Below, in pieces: positions 29,681 through 39,713 of a DNA stretch of 40,805 bases. The stretch is from Oxalobacteraceae bacterium. Its GTDB lineage: Bacteria > Pseudomonadota > Gammaproteobacteria > Burkholderiales > Burkholderiaceae_D. Position numbers and translations under genes: made by a program. The stretch covers positions 1 to 40,805 of the forward strand of contig JAUYNR010000109.1 in NCBI GenBank assembly GCA_030698225.1, in the 5' to 3' direction. Within the stretch, counting starts at the first letter, position 1; each line of letters starts with the position of its first letter. The notes beneath the pieces are model-generated. The model was not told the origin of the DNA, ran no database searches, and saw only the letters and a program-made list of their open reading frames with translations.

Positions 29681-31078
29681 CTAGACATGCAGTGCATGTC
29701 CCAGCGCACGCAACGCTGCTTCCTGTACCGCTTCGCCGAGTGTCGGATGGGCGTGGATGGTGCCAGCCACGTCCTCGAGCACTGCGCCCATCTCGATCGA
29801 ATGACAGAACGCGGCGCTCAACTCGGACACGCTGCGTCCGACCGCTTGCCAGCCGACGATCAGATGATTGTCACGGCGTGCGACCACCCGCACAAAACCG
29901 TCTGCCGACTCGATGGTCATCGCGCGGCCGTTGGCGGCGAACGGAAATATCGCATTGATGCAGTCAAGCCCCGCTTGCAGTGCGCTTTGCGGCGTCTGGC
30001 CGACGACCACCAGTTCGGGATCGGTAAAGCACACGGCAGGGATTGCGGCCGGTATGAATTGGCGGCGTTTGCCGGCAATGATCTCGGCCACCATTTCACC
30101 CTGCGCCATCGCGCGGTGCGCCAGCATCGGCTCACCGGTCAGGTCGCCGATTGCCCAGACGTCGCGCATCGAGGTCCGGCATTGGTCGTCGATTCTTACC
30201 GCGTGGCCCGCCATGTCGAGCATCAGACTTTCCATGCCCCAGCCTTTCGTGCGGGGCCGGCGGCCGACCGCCACCAGCACCTGGTCGGCCGCCAGTTCCG
30301 ACTCATCACCCTGGGCGTTGCGCACCCGTACTGCATCGCCGTTCGGGTTCAGACCCTGTACCGTACAGCCCAGGTGCAGCTTTACTCCCAGCCGCTGCAG
30401 CGAGGCGGCTACCGGTTTGCTCAGATCTTCGTCGTAAGCTGGCAATGCGCGGTCTAGCGCTTCGACCACGCTGACCTCGGCGCCCAGCTTGCGATAGGCG
30501 ATGCCCAGTTCCAGTCCGATATATCCGGCGCCGACAACCACCAGACGGCGCGGCAGCGATACCGGCGACAGCGCTTCGGTAGAGCTGATGACGGAACCGC
30601 CAAACGGCATGTTCGGCAGTGCCACCGCCTGCGAACCGCTTGCCAGCAACAAGTGCTGGCAAGCGATGCGCAGCGGCGCTTCTTCATCCCGCTTTACTTC
30701 GACCGTTTTGCCATCGATGACGCGCGCCCAGCCCTTGATTACCTGCACACCGTTTTTCTTCAGCAGCGCCGCCACACCGGCAGTCAGCTTGTGGACGATG
30801 CCATCCTTCCAGCGCACTGTTTGCAGCAGTTCGATGCGTGGCGACTGCACATGAATTCCCAGCGCAGAGTCGCCCGCATAATGGCGTGCCTTTTCGAACT
30901 CGTCGGCGGCGTGTATCAAGGCCTTGGACGGGATGCAGCCGATGTTCAGGCAGGTGCCGCCAAGCAGTTCGCCCTCGACTAGGGTAGTGGCAATGCCCAG
31001 TTGTGCAGCGCGGATCGCGGCGACATAACCGCCGGGTCCGCCGCCGATTACCAGCAATGTGGTCGATTGTGGGTCCAT
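29681..31078 (-). CDS. lpdV: Dihydrolipoyl dehydrogenase (E3) of the branched-chain complex
   Basis: A 465-residue FAD flavoprotein that reoxidises the lipoyl arm of E2 and passes electrons to NAD+. The FAD-binding [12 protein letters not shown] is at residues 10-21, the redox pair is Cys43 and Cys48 in [13 protein letters not shown], the NAD-binding [13 protein letters not shown] follows near 180, and the C-terminal [15 protein letters not shown] carries the catalytic His. It is the last gene of the four-gene bkd operon, three bases after bkdB, which indicates it serves this complex, as LpdV does in Pseudomonas. The stop faces alkB. Confidence 0.95.
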   Translation of the reverse strand: MDPQSTTLLVIGGGPGGYVAAIRAAQLGIATTLVEGELLGGTCLNIGCIPSKALIHAADEFEKARHYAGDSALGIHVQSPRIELLQTVRWKDGIVHKLTAGVAALLKKNGVQVIKGWARVIDGKTVEVKRDEEAPLRIACQHLLLASGSQAVALPNMPFGGSVISSTEALSPVSLPRRLVVVGAGYIGLELGIAYRKLGAEVSVVEALDRALPAYDEDLSKPVAASLQRLGVKLHLGCTVQGLNPNGDAVRVRNAQGDESELAADQVLVAVGRRPRTKGWGMESLMLDMAGHAVRIDDQCRTSMRDVWAIGDLTGEPMLAHRAMAQGEMVAEIIAGKRRQFIPAAIPAVCFTDPELVVVGQTPQSALQAGLDCINAIFPFAANGRAMTIESADGFVRVVARRDNHLIVGWQAVGRSVSELSAAFCHSIEMGAVLEDVAGTIHAHPTLGEAVQEAALRALGHALHV

Positions 31079-31081
31079 TCT

Positions 31082-32380
31082 CTACTCGACGAACAGGGTT
31101 GCCGGACATTCCAGGTAGCCGCGCAGCGCCTGTATGAACTCGGCCGCGTGCATGCCGTCGACTACCCGGTGATCGAACGATGACGACAAATTCATCATCT
31201 GTCGCGGCACCATCGCACCGGCACGGATCATCGGCCGCAAGACCATCCGGTTGACACCGACAATGGCCACTTCCGGATGGTTGATGACCGGCGTGGAGAC
31301 GATGCCGCCCAAGGCTCCCAGGCTGGTAATGGTGATGGTCGATCCCGAGAGTTCCTCGCGCAGTGCCTTGCCGCTGCGCGCGGCCGCGGCCAGACGCGTC
31401 ACTTCGGCCGCGCTCGACCACAGGTCGCGTGCCTCCGCATGGCGCAGCACCGGCACCACCAGGCCTGCGTCGGTCTGGGTGGCAATGCCGATGTGGACCG
31501 CGCTGTAGCGCGTAACGATGCCGGCATCGTCGTCGAAGCGGGCATTAATCTGGGGGAAATCACGTACCCCGAGCACCACCGCCCGCATCAGCAGCGGCAG
31601 TAAGGTGAGACGGCCACGCGCAGCGCCCGATTGCGCATTCAGGCGCGTGCGCAACGCTTCCAGCTCGGTCATGTCGATCTCTTCGACATAGGTAAAGTGT
31701 GGAATGCGCCGCTTGGCTTCCTGCATCTTCTGCGCTATCTTACGGCGCAGTCCGATGACCGGCAGCGCTTCTTCGTCATGCCGCTCCTGGTAGCGCATCG
31801 CGTTATCGCTGACGCCGTGGGGACTCGCGCCGCGGGCGACATAGGCGTCAAGGTCCTGTTGCATGATGCGACCGGCTGCGCCGCTGCCCTGCACATACTG
31901 TAATTCGATACCCATTTCCCAGGCGCGCCGGCGCAGCGCAGGAGATGCGATCGGTTTTTCGCCGGCTTGCCGCGCTGGAGGCGCAGTATGCGCTGTGGTC
32001 GTAATGCTTGGCGCAGGAATATTTATGGGTGCCGCCGCTGTGATTGGGGCCGATGTAGCCGGTGGCGGTGCGGCCGGTGGCGGTGCTGCCGCCGTGGCCG
32101 GTTTCGCGGCGATCGTCACACCGCTGGCGTTGCCTTTGCCGGCGACTTCAATCCGTATCAGCTCGGACCCTACCGCCATTACCTGTCCAGCCGTGCCGCC
32201 CAGCGCCAGCACCGTGCCTGCCACCGGTGACGGAATCTCGATGGTCGCTTTGTCGGTCATCACATCGGCCAGGATCTGATCCTCGGTCACCGCGTCGCCT
32301 TGCTGCACGCGCCACACCACCAGTTCGACTTCGGCAATCCCTTCACCTATATCCGGCATCTTGATTACATGAATCCCCAT
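31082..32380 (-). CDS. bkdB: Branched-chain alpha-keto acid dehydrogenase E2 (dihydrolipoyl acyltransferase)
   Basis: A 432-residue core subunit that takes the branched acyl group from E1 and hands it to CoA. Domains in order: one lipoyl domain with the lipoylated Lys44 (DVMTDKATIEIPS), an Ala/Pro-rich linker (about 95-140), the subunit-binding domain (IASPALRRRAWEMGIEL…GRIMQQDLDAYV) and the acyltransferase domain with the active-site DHRVVDG near the C-terminus. The ATG is one base after the bkdA2 stop, and lpdV begins three bases after this stop. Organisation and length match Pseudomonas BkdB (about 423). Confidence 0.95.
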   Translation of the reverse strand: MGIHVIKMPDIGEGIAEVELVVWRVQQGDAVTEDQILADVMTDKATIEIPSPVAGTVLALGGTAGQVMAVGSELIRIEVAGKGNASGVTIAAKPATAAAPPPAAPPPATSAPITAAAPINIPAPSITTTAHTAPPARQAGEKPIASPALRRRAWEMGIELQYVQGSGAAGRIMQQDLDAYVARGASPHGVSDNAMRYQERHDEEALPVIGLRRKIAQKMQEAKRRIPHFTYVEEIDMTELEALRTRLNAQSGAARGRLTLLPLLMRAVVLGVRDFPQINARFDDDAGIVTRYSAVHIGIATQTDAGLVVPVLRHAEARDLWSSAAEVTRLAAAARSGKALREELSGSTITITSLGALGGIVSTPVINHPEVAIVGVNRMVLRPMIRAGAMVPRQMMNLSSSFDHRVVDGMHAAEFIQALRGYLECPATLFVE

Positions 32381-32381
32381 G

Positions 32382-33419
32382 TCATGCCTCCATCGTGCGT
32401 TTGAACGCGGCCGCTACCCGTGCCGGTCCGGGGAAGTAGGCCCATTCCTGCGCGTGCGGGTAAGGCGTGTCCCAGCCGGTCACGCGCTCGATCGGCGCTT
32501 CAAGGTGATAAAAGCAATGCTCCTGCACCAGCGCGGTCAATTCGGCACCGAATCCGCCGGTGCGTGTCGCCTCGTGCACGATTACGCAGCGGCCGGTCTT
32601 TTTGACCGAGGCAATTATGGTCGGCAGATCCAGCGGCCACAGGCTGCGCAAATCGATGATTTCGGCATCGATCCCGCTCTCCTGCGCCGCCGCTTCCGAC
32701 ACGAAAACCATGGTGCCGTAGGTAATTACCGTCAGATCGGCCCCGGCACGAAACACCGACGCCGATTCCAGCGGCACCGTGTAATAACCATCGGGTACCT
32801 CGCCCAACGGATGCTTGGACCACGGCACCACCGGCTTGTCGTGGTGGCCGTCAAACGGTCCGTTGTACAGGCGCTTGGGTTCGAGAAATATCACCGGATC
32901 GTCGTTTTCGATCGAGGCGATCAGCAAGCCCTTGGCGTCAAACGGATTGGACGGCATCACGGTGCGCAGGCCGCAGACATGCGCAAACATCGCTTCCGGG
33001 CTTTGGCTGTGTGTCTGTCCACCGTAAATACCTCCGCCACAGGGCATGCGGATCGTGATCGGAGCGGTAAACTCGCCCGCAGAGCGAAAGCGCAGTCGCG
33101 CCGCTTCGGAAACGATCTGGTCGGAGGCAGGATAAAAATAATCGGCAAACTGGATCTCGGCCACCGGGCGCAAGCCGTATGCACCCATGCCGACCGCCAC
33201 TCCCACGATGCCGCCTTCGGAGATCGGCGTATCGAACACCCGTGATGTGCCGTATTTCTTTTGCAGACCTTCGGTACAACGGAATACCCCGCCGAAATAA
33301 CCGACATCCTGACCGAATACGACCACGTTGTCATCGCGTTCCAGCATCACGTCCATAGCCGACCGCAGCGCCTGGATCATGGTCATCGGGGCTCTTGTCA
33401 TGTTGTTCTTCGCGCGCAT
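32382..33419 (-). CDS. bkdA2: Branched-chain alpha-keto acid dehydrogenase E1 beta
   Basis: A 345-residue subunit of the thiamine-diphosphate E1 that decarboxylates the keto acids of valine, leucine and isoleucine. FGQDVGYFGGVFRCTEGL, FDTPISEGGIVG and MPCGGGIYGGQTHSQSPE are nearly the same as in Pseudomonas BkdA2. The ATG at 33419 lies two bases after the bkdA1 stop. Another ATG at 33401 (MTRAPMTMIQAL) may instead be the start, since the conserved part begins at MIQALRSAMDVMLERDDNVVV; the extra residues have no counterpart I recall. The gene is coupled to both neighbours in the operon. Confidence 0.95.
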   Translation of the reverse strand: MRAKNNMTRAPMTMIQALRSAMDVMLERDDNVVVFGQDVGYFGGVFRCTEGLQKKYGTSRVFDTPISEGGIVGVAVGMGAYGLRPVAEIQFADYFYPASDQIVSEAARLRFRSAGEFTAPITIRMPCGGGIYGGQTHSQSPEAMFAHVCGLRTVMPSNPFDAKGLLIASIENDDPVIFLEPKRLYNGPFDGHHDKPVVPWSKHPLGEVPDGYYTVPLESASVFRAGADLTVITYGTMVFVSEAAAQESGIDAEIIDLRSLWPLDLPTIIASVKKTGRCVIVHEATRTGGFGAELTALVQEHCFYHLEAPIERVTGWDTPYPHAQEWAYFPGPARVAAAFKRTMEA

Positions 33420-33421
33420 GA

Positions 33422-34765
<1,344 letters not shown>

Positions 34766-34774
34766 TCATCCTGA

Positions 34775-34801
34775 ACTGATTGAAAATCCAGTTGGATCAG
34801 T
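34775..34801. promoter_or_regulatory. Dyad upstream of the bkd operon
   Basis: ACTGAT (34775-34780) and ATCAGT (34796-34801) form an inverted repeat with a 15-base spacer, 115 bases before the bkdA1 ATG. It could be a regulator site for the operon. Apart from this, the gap 34661-34894 shows nothing I can name. Confidence 0.35.
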
Positions 34802-34894
34802 CAAAGTATCTTCGTCGTGCACTAGCATGTCAACGTTAAAGCATGGAATCCGCCGTCGTCTTCAAGCGCGCTTCGCGACTCATGTGTCGATCGC

Positions 34895-35335
34895 TTAACC
34901 GCGCTCCCCCATAATGTAGTGTTCAAGTTGCTGGATGATGAATTGCTGTTCGCTGATGATGTCCTTCACCAGGTCACCGATGGAGATGAGACCAACCAGC
35001 TTGCCATCGTTCATGACGGGCAAGTGCCGTAAGCGATTTTCCGTCATCAAAGCCATGCATTGCTCATTGGTTTGGTCGGGACGTACATACATGACAGGGG
35101 ACGTCATGATGTCACTGACCGGTGTGTCATTCGACGAGCGCCCCAGGATATGCACTTTCCGGGCATAGTCACGTTCGGTCACGATGCCGATGACCTGCTC
35201 TCCCTCCATTACCAATAGCGCCCCGATACCCTTCTCTGCGAACAGCTTGATGGCATCCAGCACCAATGCCGTGGGCGCGATGGTCCACACCGTCAGGTTG
35301 TGCTTGGAATTGAGAATGTGTGCGACAGTTTGCAT
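34895..35335 (-). CDS. CBS-domain protein
   Basis: A 146-residue protein made only of two CBS domains (about residues 10-65 and 78-135: VWTIAPTALVLDAIKLFAEKG and DIMTSPVMYVRPDQTNEQCM mark their starts). Paired CBS domains bind adenine nucleotides or SAM and act as energy sensors or regulatory partners; stand-alone proteins of this kind are common, and their partners are mostly unknown. The ribosome site AGAGGAGATC is strong. It lies downstream of the FNR-like gene on the same strand, 343 bases away, and a near-consensus FNR-type palindrome lies in that gap, so oxygen control is possible. Confidence 0.88.
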   Translation of the reverse strand: MQTVAHILNSKHNLTVWTIAPTALVLDAIKLFAEKGIGALLVMEGEQVIGIVTERDYARKVHILGRSSNDTPVSDIMTSPVMYVRPDQTNEQCMALMTENRLRHLPVMNDGKLVGLISIGDLVKDIISEQQFIIQQLEHYIMGERG

Positions 35336-35529
35336 GGTTGATCTCCTCTGGGCGTGTCAAAATCGTAACTACATATTCGGTGATTTAGCCCACCTTGACA
35401 ATGGTTTTGTTGGTGGCTCGTAATACTCGTTTCATGGTATGCCAGCATATCCATGATTTAAACAATACTGCCTTGATGGTGCGTTTGGATGCCCGTGTGA
35501 AGTAGTGTCCTTGCTGGATACGCCAGTCA

Positions 35530-35545
35530 GTTGAGCTTGGTCAAC
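35530..35545. promoter_or_regulatory. FNR/CRP-type palindrome upstream of the CBS gene
   Basis: GTTGAGCTTGGTCAAC has the TTGA-N6-TCAA core of FNR sites (TTGAT-N4-ATCAA) and is symmetric over 16 bases except in the centre. It is 195 bases before the CBS gene ATG. The rest of the 343-base gap (35336-35678) shows no ORF that I can support. Confidence 0.5.
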
Positions 35546-35678
35546 TAAGCGTGATGTCGCTGGTTTTATAGGTGGTTTTTAAAGGAAAAGCAGCAAGCGC
35601 CTGGCCGCTCAGGCTCTGGGCCGAACGTGCCGCAACATCACACGGTTGGACGTCGCGTTGCCATGATGATGTTGCCGT

Positions 35679-36398
35679 TTACAACGCGCCGGATTGCGAC
35701 TCCTGCTCCAGTGCCGCGATATCGATCTGGTAGTGGCGGTCACCACCATTGATGCGCCTGATTTTTCCTTCCCGCAGCAGGGTGTTAATGATGCGGCTGG
35801 CAGTCTCGATGGTCATGCCCAGCACCGAGCCTATGTCTTCCAGCGAAAATAGCGACGACACATCGGATTCACCAGAGTCACGCATCTTCAGCAGCAGGCG
35901 GGCCATTCGCACGCGTGCCAGACCGTTGGTGAGTTCGCCGAACCATTGGTCGGCCTCGATCAGGGTTTCATGCCATTTCATCATCAACTTACGGTGCAAG
36001 CGAGGCGACTCGCGATCCAGGCATTCAATGACATCGACCGGAATACGGCAGGCAGTTACCGTATTGATGGCAATTGCGTCGTTCTCATAATGTTGGCTGA
36101 TGCTGGCTTCCAGTCCGATAATGTTGCCGGTGCGCAGGATGCGCAGGATGCGCTGGGTGCCATCGACATTCAGGCGATTCAATTTAACCATGCCGCTGCG
36201 AATCGAATACAGCCCGTTGACTTTATCGCCCTGCTTATATATCACCGCGCCAGGAGCAAACCGGAAATCCTCGATGGGCGCTTGAATCAGGCGAAAATCT
36301 TCATCGGTGAAATCGGAGAACAATGAGTTTTCACGAACCGTGCATCTGCCGCAATCGGAGACGCCCCGGGTAACAGGATGAATTTGAGTAACTTTCAT
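35679..36398 (-). CDS. FNR-like transcriptional regulator (Crp/Fnr family)
   Basis: A 239-residue regulator with a cyclic-nucleotide-binding-like domain (about 25-145) and a C-terminal winged helix-turn-helix. The recognition helix has IETASR, close to VETISR of E. coli FNR, with the Glu, Ser and Arg that read TTGAT. The N-terminus holds SDCGRCTVRENSLF: the two cysteines line up with E. coli Cys20 and Cys23, but the Cys29 position is Ser. A third cysteine in VTACRIPV matches Cys122. So only three of four cluster ligands are present. The frame is open to 36476; the ATG at 36398 (MKVTQIHPV) fits the family. It is divergent from aceA across 419 AT-rich bases. I leave the symbol empty because oxygen sensing is not assured. 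Confidence 0.88.
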   Translation of the reverse strand: MKVTQIHPVTRGVSDCGRCTVRENSLFSDFTDEDFRLIQAPIEDFRFAPGAVIYKQGDKVNGLYSIRSGMVKLNRLNVDGTQRILRILRTGNIIGLEASISQHYENDAIAINTVTACRIPVDVIECLDRESPRLHRKLMMKWHETLIEADQWFGELTNGLARVRMARLLLKMRDSGESDVSSLFSLEDIGSVLGMTIETASRIINTLLREGKIRRINGGDRHYQIDIAALEQESQSGAL

Positions 36399-36817
36399 AA
36401 TGTGTCTCAGCTTGCGAGGAAAATATAAGTACTTGGATAATACATGGATGCTTGCCTTGGGTAGACTCGGTTGCATCTATTGTAAATGGAATCAATTGTT
36501 GCGGCGCACTACAGATGCATTGGAGGATAAGTTTTTTATCTCATATTTTTAGGTGATAAATGAGATATTTTTCACGAAGTGAAATCATTTTTTCATATTG
36601 TGGAAATTAAGTTCATTTTGTAACTACGTTGCCTTTCATTTTAAGGAATGGCGTTCCGCATCGCGATAGTCAATTTGTATGTAATTGATAAATAAAGATA
36701 AAATTTTAAATATATGTCTTATATAAGACTTTGTTGCTATGCAAAAAAGAGCCTATGATTATTTACATGGACTCTGATTCTGTTTGATTTATCCACTTTT
36801 TTCCTCAGGAGAATGCG
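36399..36817. promoter_or_regulatory. AT-rich divergent control region between the FNR-like gene and aceA, with several dyads
   Basis: No ORF is seen in these 419 bases. Three symmetric sites stand out: TATCTCAT (36537-36544) with ATGAGATA (36560-36567); a 15-bp palindrome TTTCACGAAGTGAAA (36570-36584), followed by the similar but imperfect TTTCATATTGTGGAAA (36591-36606); and a 14-bp palindrome GTCTTATATAAGAC (36716-36729), 88 bases before the aceA ATG. The ribosome site of aceA is CAGGAG at 36806-36811. I see no clean FNR box. Confidence 0.6.
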
Positions 36818-38116
36818 ATGTCGACACGTGAACAGCAAGTAGCAGATCTGCAAAAAGATTGGGATACCAACCCGCGTTGGATCGGTATCAAGCGCAACTA
36901 CACAGCGCAAGACGTTATTCGTCTGCGCGGGTCGGTTCAGGTTGAGCACACTCTGGCGAAAAACGGTTCCATCAAGCTGTGGGATCTGGTCAACAACGAG
37001 CCATTCGTCAACGCACTCGGTGCACTTACCGGTAACCAGGCAATGCAACAGGTCAAAGCTGGCCTGAAAGCGATCTACCTGTCCGGCTGGCAAGTTGCAG
37101 GCGACGCCAACGTCGCTGGAGAAATGTATCCTGATCAATCGCTGTACCCAGCCAACTCGGTACCGCTAGTGGTCAAGCGCATCAACAACTGCCTGACCCG
37201 TGCTGATCAGATCCAATGGTCCGAGGGCAAGGGCGACACCGATTTCTTCGCTCCTATCGTGGCCGATGCAGAAGCCGGTTTCGGCGGCGTGTTGAACGCA
37301 TTCGAGTTGATGAAGTCGATGATCGAAGCGGGCGCGTCCGGCGTGCACTTCGAAGATCAATTGGCTTCGGTCAAAAAATGCGGCCACATGGGCGGCAAGG
37401 TGTTGGTTCCTACTCGTGAAGCGGTCGAAAAACTCAATGCTGCACGTCTGGCAGCCGATGTGATGGGTACGCCGACCGTATTGCTGGCGCGTACCGATGC
37501 GGAAGCAGCCGATTTGATCACATCGGACGTGGACGACAACGACAAGCCATTCCTGACTGGCGAGCGCACGGTTGAAGGCTTCTACAAGACCAAGCCAGGT
37601 CTGCAACAGGCAATCTCGCGCGGTTTGGCTTACGCTGAATATGCCGACATGATCTGGTGCGAAACCGGCAAACCTGACCTGGAGTTCGCCAAGGCATTCG
37701 CTGATGCGATCCACGCCAAGTTCCCGGGCAAGCTGCTGTCGTACAACTGCTCGCCATCGTTCAACTGGAAAAAGAACCTCGACGATGCCACCATCGCAAA
37801 ATTCCAGAAAGAACTCGGCCGCATGGGCTACAAGTTCCAGTTCATCACCCTGGCTGGCTTCCACGCACTGAACTACGGCATGTTCAACCTTGCACACGGC
37901 TATGCGCGCAACCAGATGTCAGCTTTCGTCGAGTTGCAAGAACTGGAGTTCGCTGCCGCCGAGAAAGGCTTTACTGCAGTCAAGCACCAGCGCGAAGTTG
38001 GTACCGGTTACTTCGATGCAGTAACCCAGGTAATTCAGCAAGGTCAATCGTCCACCACTGCATTGCATGGCTCGACTGAAGACGAACAATTCTTCGATGC
38101 GAAGAAAATTGCATAA
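36818..38116 (+). CDS. aceA: Isocitrate lyase
   Basis: A 432-residue enzyme that splits isocitrate into succinate and glyoxylate, the entry to the glyoxylate shunt for growth on acetate or fatty acids. The catalytic KKCGHMGGK motif with Cys188 is intact, as are [10 protein letters not shown] and [11 protein letters not shown]. Length is as in the E. coli enzyme (434). The codon choice is less GC-rich than in the neighbouring genes, as often seen in highly expressed genes. The long divergent region shared with the FNR-like gene suggests strict control. The gene has a strong terminator of its own. Malate synthase is not in the window. Confidence 0.98.
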   Translation: MSTREQQVADLQKDWDTNPRWIGIKRNYTAQDVIRLRGSVQVEHTLAKNGSIKLWDLVNNEPFVNALGALTGNQAMQQVKAGLKAIYLSGWQVAGDANVAGEMYPDQSLYPANSVPLVVKRINNCLTRADQIQWSEGKGDTDFFAPIVADAEAGFGGVLNAFELMKSMIEAGASGVHFEDQLASVKKCGHMGGKVLVPTREAVEKLNAARLAADVMGTPTVLLARTDAEAADLITSDVDDNDKPFLTGERTVEGFYKTKPGLQQAISRGLAYAEYADMIWCETGKPDLEFAKAFADAIHAKFPGKLLSYNCSPSFNWKKNLDDATIAKFQKELGRMGYKFQFITLAGFHALNYGMFNLAHGYARNQMSAFVELQELEFAAAEKGFTAVKHQREVGTGYFDAVTQVIQQGQSSTTALHGSTEDEQFFDAKKIA

Positions 38117-38188
38117 GACGCATCCATTGCACTGATGCTGGCCGGGAAGTTTCCCCGCCATTGCTGATGCTGCGATGATGTATAAAAT

Positions 38189-38220
38189 GGCCGCCAGGGG
38201 CAACTCTGGCGGCCTTTTTA
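38189..38220 (+). terminator. Intrinsic terminator after aceA
   Basis: GGCCGCCAG (38189-38197) and CTGGCGGCC (38206-38214) form a 9-bp stem with an 8-base loop, followed by TTTTTA. Confidence 0.93.
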
Positions 38221-38271
38221 TTGCGTATTTTTTAGTCGGCTGCATCCTTGTGTTTGGCAATACTAGGATGG

Positions 38272-38330
38272 GGCATATTTATTTTCGCAATTAATACATG
38301 CGGAAAACGCCTTGTTTTTTGCCATACTCC
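38272..38330 (+). repeat. 59-base dispersed element, copy F
   Basis: GGCATATTTA at columns 1-10, CGCAA at 15-19, ATGCGG at 38298-38303 and ATACTCC at 38324-38330. The second hairpin is AAAAC paired with GTTTT (columns 33-37 and 43-47). The left end is the most changed of the six (C at column 3). It lies after the aceA terminator in the 456-base gap before rlmJ; the rest of that gap holds only a possible short ORF (38497-38607). Confidence 0.85.
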
Positions 38331-38496
38331 ATACTTATATTTTTCTGTATTTTTTGCCCTCTAGATGCTCCAAGGCGCTTGCCGGCCTGGCAATCCTTTC
38401 TACGGCATGTCCGTAGTCCAGACTTGTTAGAATGGCCGCATTGTTGCTGCGGCGAGCAGCGCGTCTTATCTGTTGCTTGAAAAGCTGAGGATTTTG

Positions 38497-38607
38497 ATGG
38501 AAACGTCAGAATTGGCTGCCGCAGCGCCGCTTCTTACACTACAGACCTACTTACCACGATTGAACCTCTCTTATGTTGAGTTATCGCCACGCCTTCCATG
38601 CGGGTAA
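38497..38607 (+). CDS. Possible 36-codon leader ORF overlapping the rlmJ start
   Basis: ATG at 38497 follows CTGAGG at the right distance and opens a frame of 36 codons (METSELAAAAPLL…) that ends at 38607, inside rlmJ but in another frame. It could be a leader peptide that controls translation of rlmJ, or simply chance. No similarity is recognised. Confidence 0.25.
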   Translation: METSELAAAAPLLTLQTYLPRLNLSYVELSPRLPCG

Positions 38608-39490
38608 TCACGCCGATGTCTTAAAGCATGTCGTGACCATGCAATTATTGCAATATCTGGGCCAGAAAGACACGCCGTACATGTATATCGACACCCATGC
38701 CGGTGCCGGCCTGTATGCGCTCGATGGCGGCTACGCGGCCAAGAATGCGGAATTCGAAAGCGGCATCAGCCGTCTGTGGGAGCGCAAGGACATGCCTGCG
38801 CCGCTGGCCGAATACGTCAAGCTCATCAAGCAGATGAACCCCAGCGGCAAGATGCGTTATTACCCCGGCTCTCCTTATGTTGCCGAAAAAACCATGCGCG
38901 AGCAAGACCGCCTGCGCCTGTTCGAGCTGCATCCGAGCGATAGCAGGATACTGGCCGATAACTTTCGTAAGCTCGACGCGCATGCAGCCGAGCAGGGCGT
39001 GCGCCAGACTGTGCGCGGCACGCGCGTGATGATCCAGCGCGCTGACGGCTTTACCGGCTTGCGGGCATTATTGCCGCCGCCGTCGCGGCGTGGCCTGGTG
39101 TTGATCGATCCGCCCTATGAGGACAAGGGCGACTATCGCCGCGTCAAGGACACTCTGGCAGATGCGTTGACCCGTTTCGCTACCGGCACGTATGCGGTCT
39201 GGTATCCAGTACTTAACCGGATGGAGTCGCGCCAATTGCCGGATCAGTTGAAGCGGCTGCCCTCCAGCGGCTGGCTCAACGTCACGCTTTCGGTCTGTGC
39301 ATCGTCGCCGGACGGTTTCGGCCTCCACAGTAGCGGCATGTTCGTGCTCAATCCGCCGTGGACGCTGGAGCCCATGCTCAAGGAACTGATGCCGTATCTG
39401 GTAAGCGTATTGGGAACCGATGCCGATGCCGGATTCACGCTGGAATCGGGTGCGCCGCTGGCGAAGTTTACCGGTACGCGTCGGGTTTGA
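38573..39490 (+). CDS. rlmJ: 23S rRNA (adenine2030-N6)-methyltransferase
   Basis: A 305-residue SAM-dependent enzyme that methylates A2030 of 23S rRNA. The N-terminus MLSYRHAFHAGNHADVLKH is the hallmark of RlmJ (E. coli: MLSYRHSFHAGNHADVLKH). The SAM motif is IDTHAGAGLY, and the N6-adenine catalytic motif DPPY starts at Asp179 (LIDPPYEDKGDY). Length is slightly above the E. coli protein (280), through a few loop residues. No clear ribosome site precedes the ATG at 38573, which is in line with possible coupling to the upstream short ORF. Confidence 0.95.
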   Translation: MLSYRHAFHAGNHADVLKHVVTMQLLQYLGQKDTPYMYIDTHAGAGLYALDGGYAAKNAEFESGISRLWERKDMPAPLAEYVKLIKQMNPSGKMRYYPGSPYVAEKTMREQDRLRLFELHPSDSRILADNFRKLDAHAAEQGVRQTVRGTRVMIQRADGFTGLRALLPPPSRRGLVLIDPPYEDKGDYRRVKDTLADALTRFATGTYAVWYPVLNRMESRQLPDQLKRLPSSGWLNVTLSVCASSPDGFGLHSSGMFVLNPPWTLEPMLKELMPYLVSVLGTDADAGFTLESGAPLAKFTGTRRV

Positions 39491-39713
39491 TTGAGGCGGA
39501 AAATTACGATCAAAGCGGTTTTCGGCTATGTTTGGTTTTGGTCCTGTTTATGGTGATATTTGCTATAAATTTCTAATAAAATGTTGCAATATAGAAAATA
39601 AGTCGGAAGTGGTCGGGTAACAGTGTTGATCCGCAGAAATCATACGTGACGAGAAAATGTAGTTTCAACGGTCGAGTGGATATTGCCTATCATCGAATCT
39701 TGAAAGATCACAA

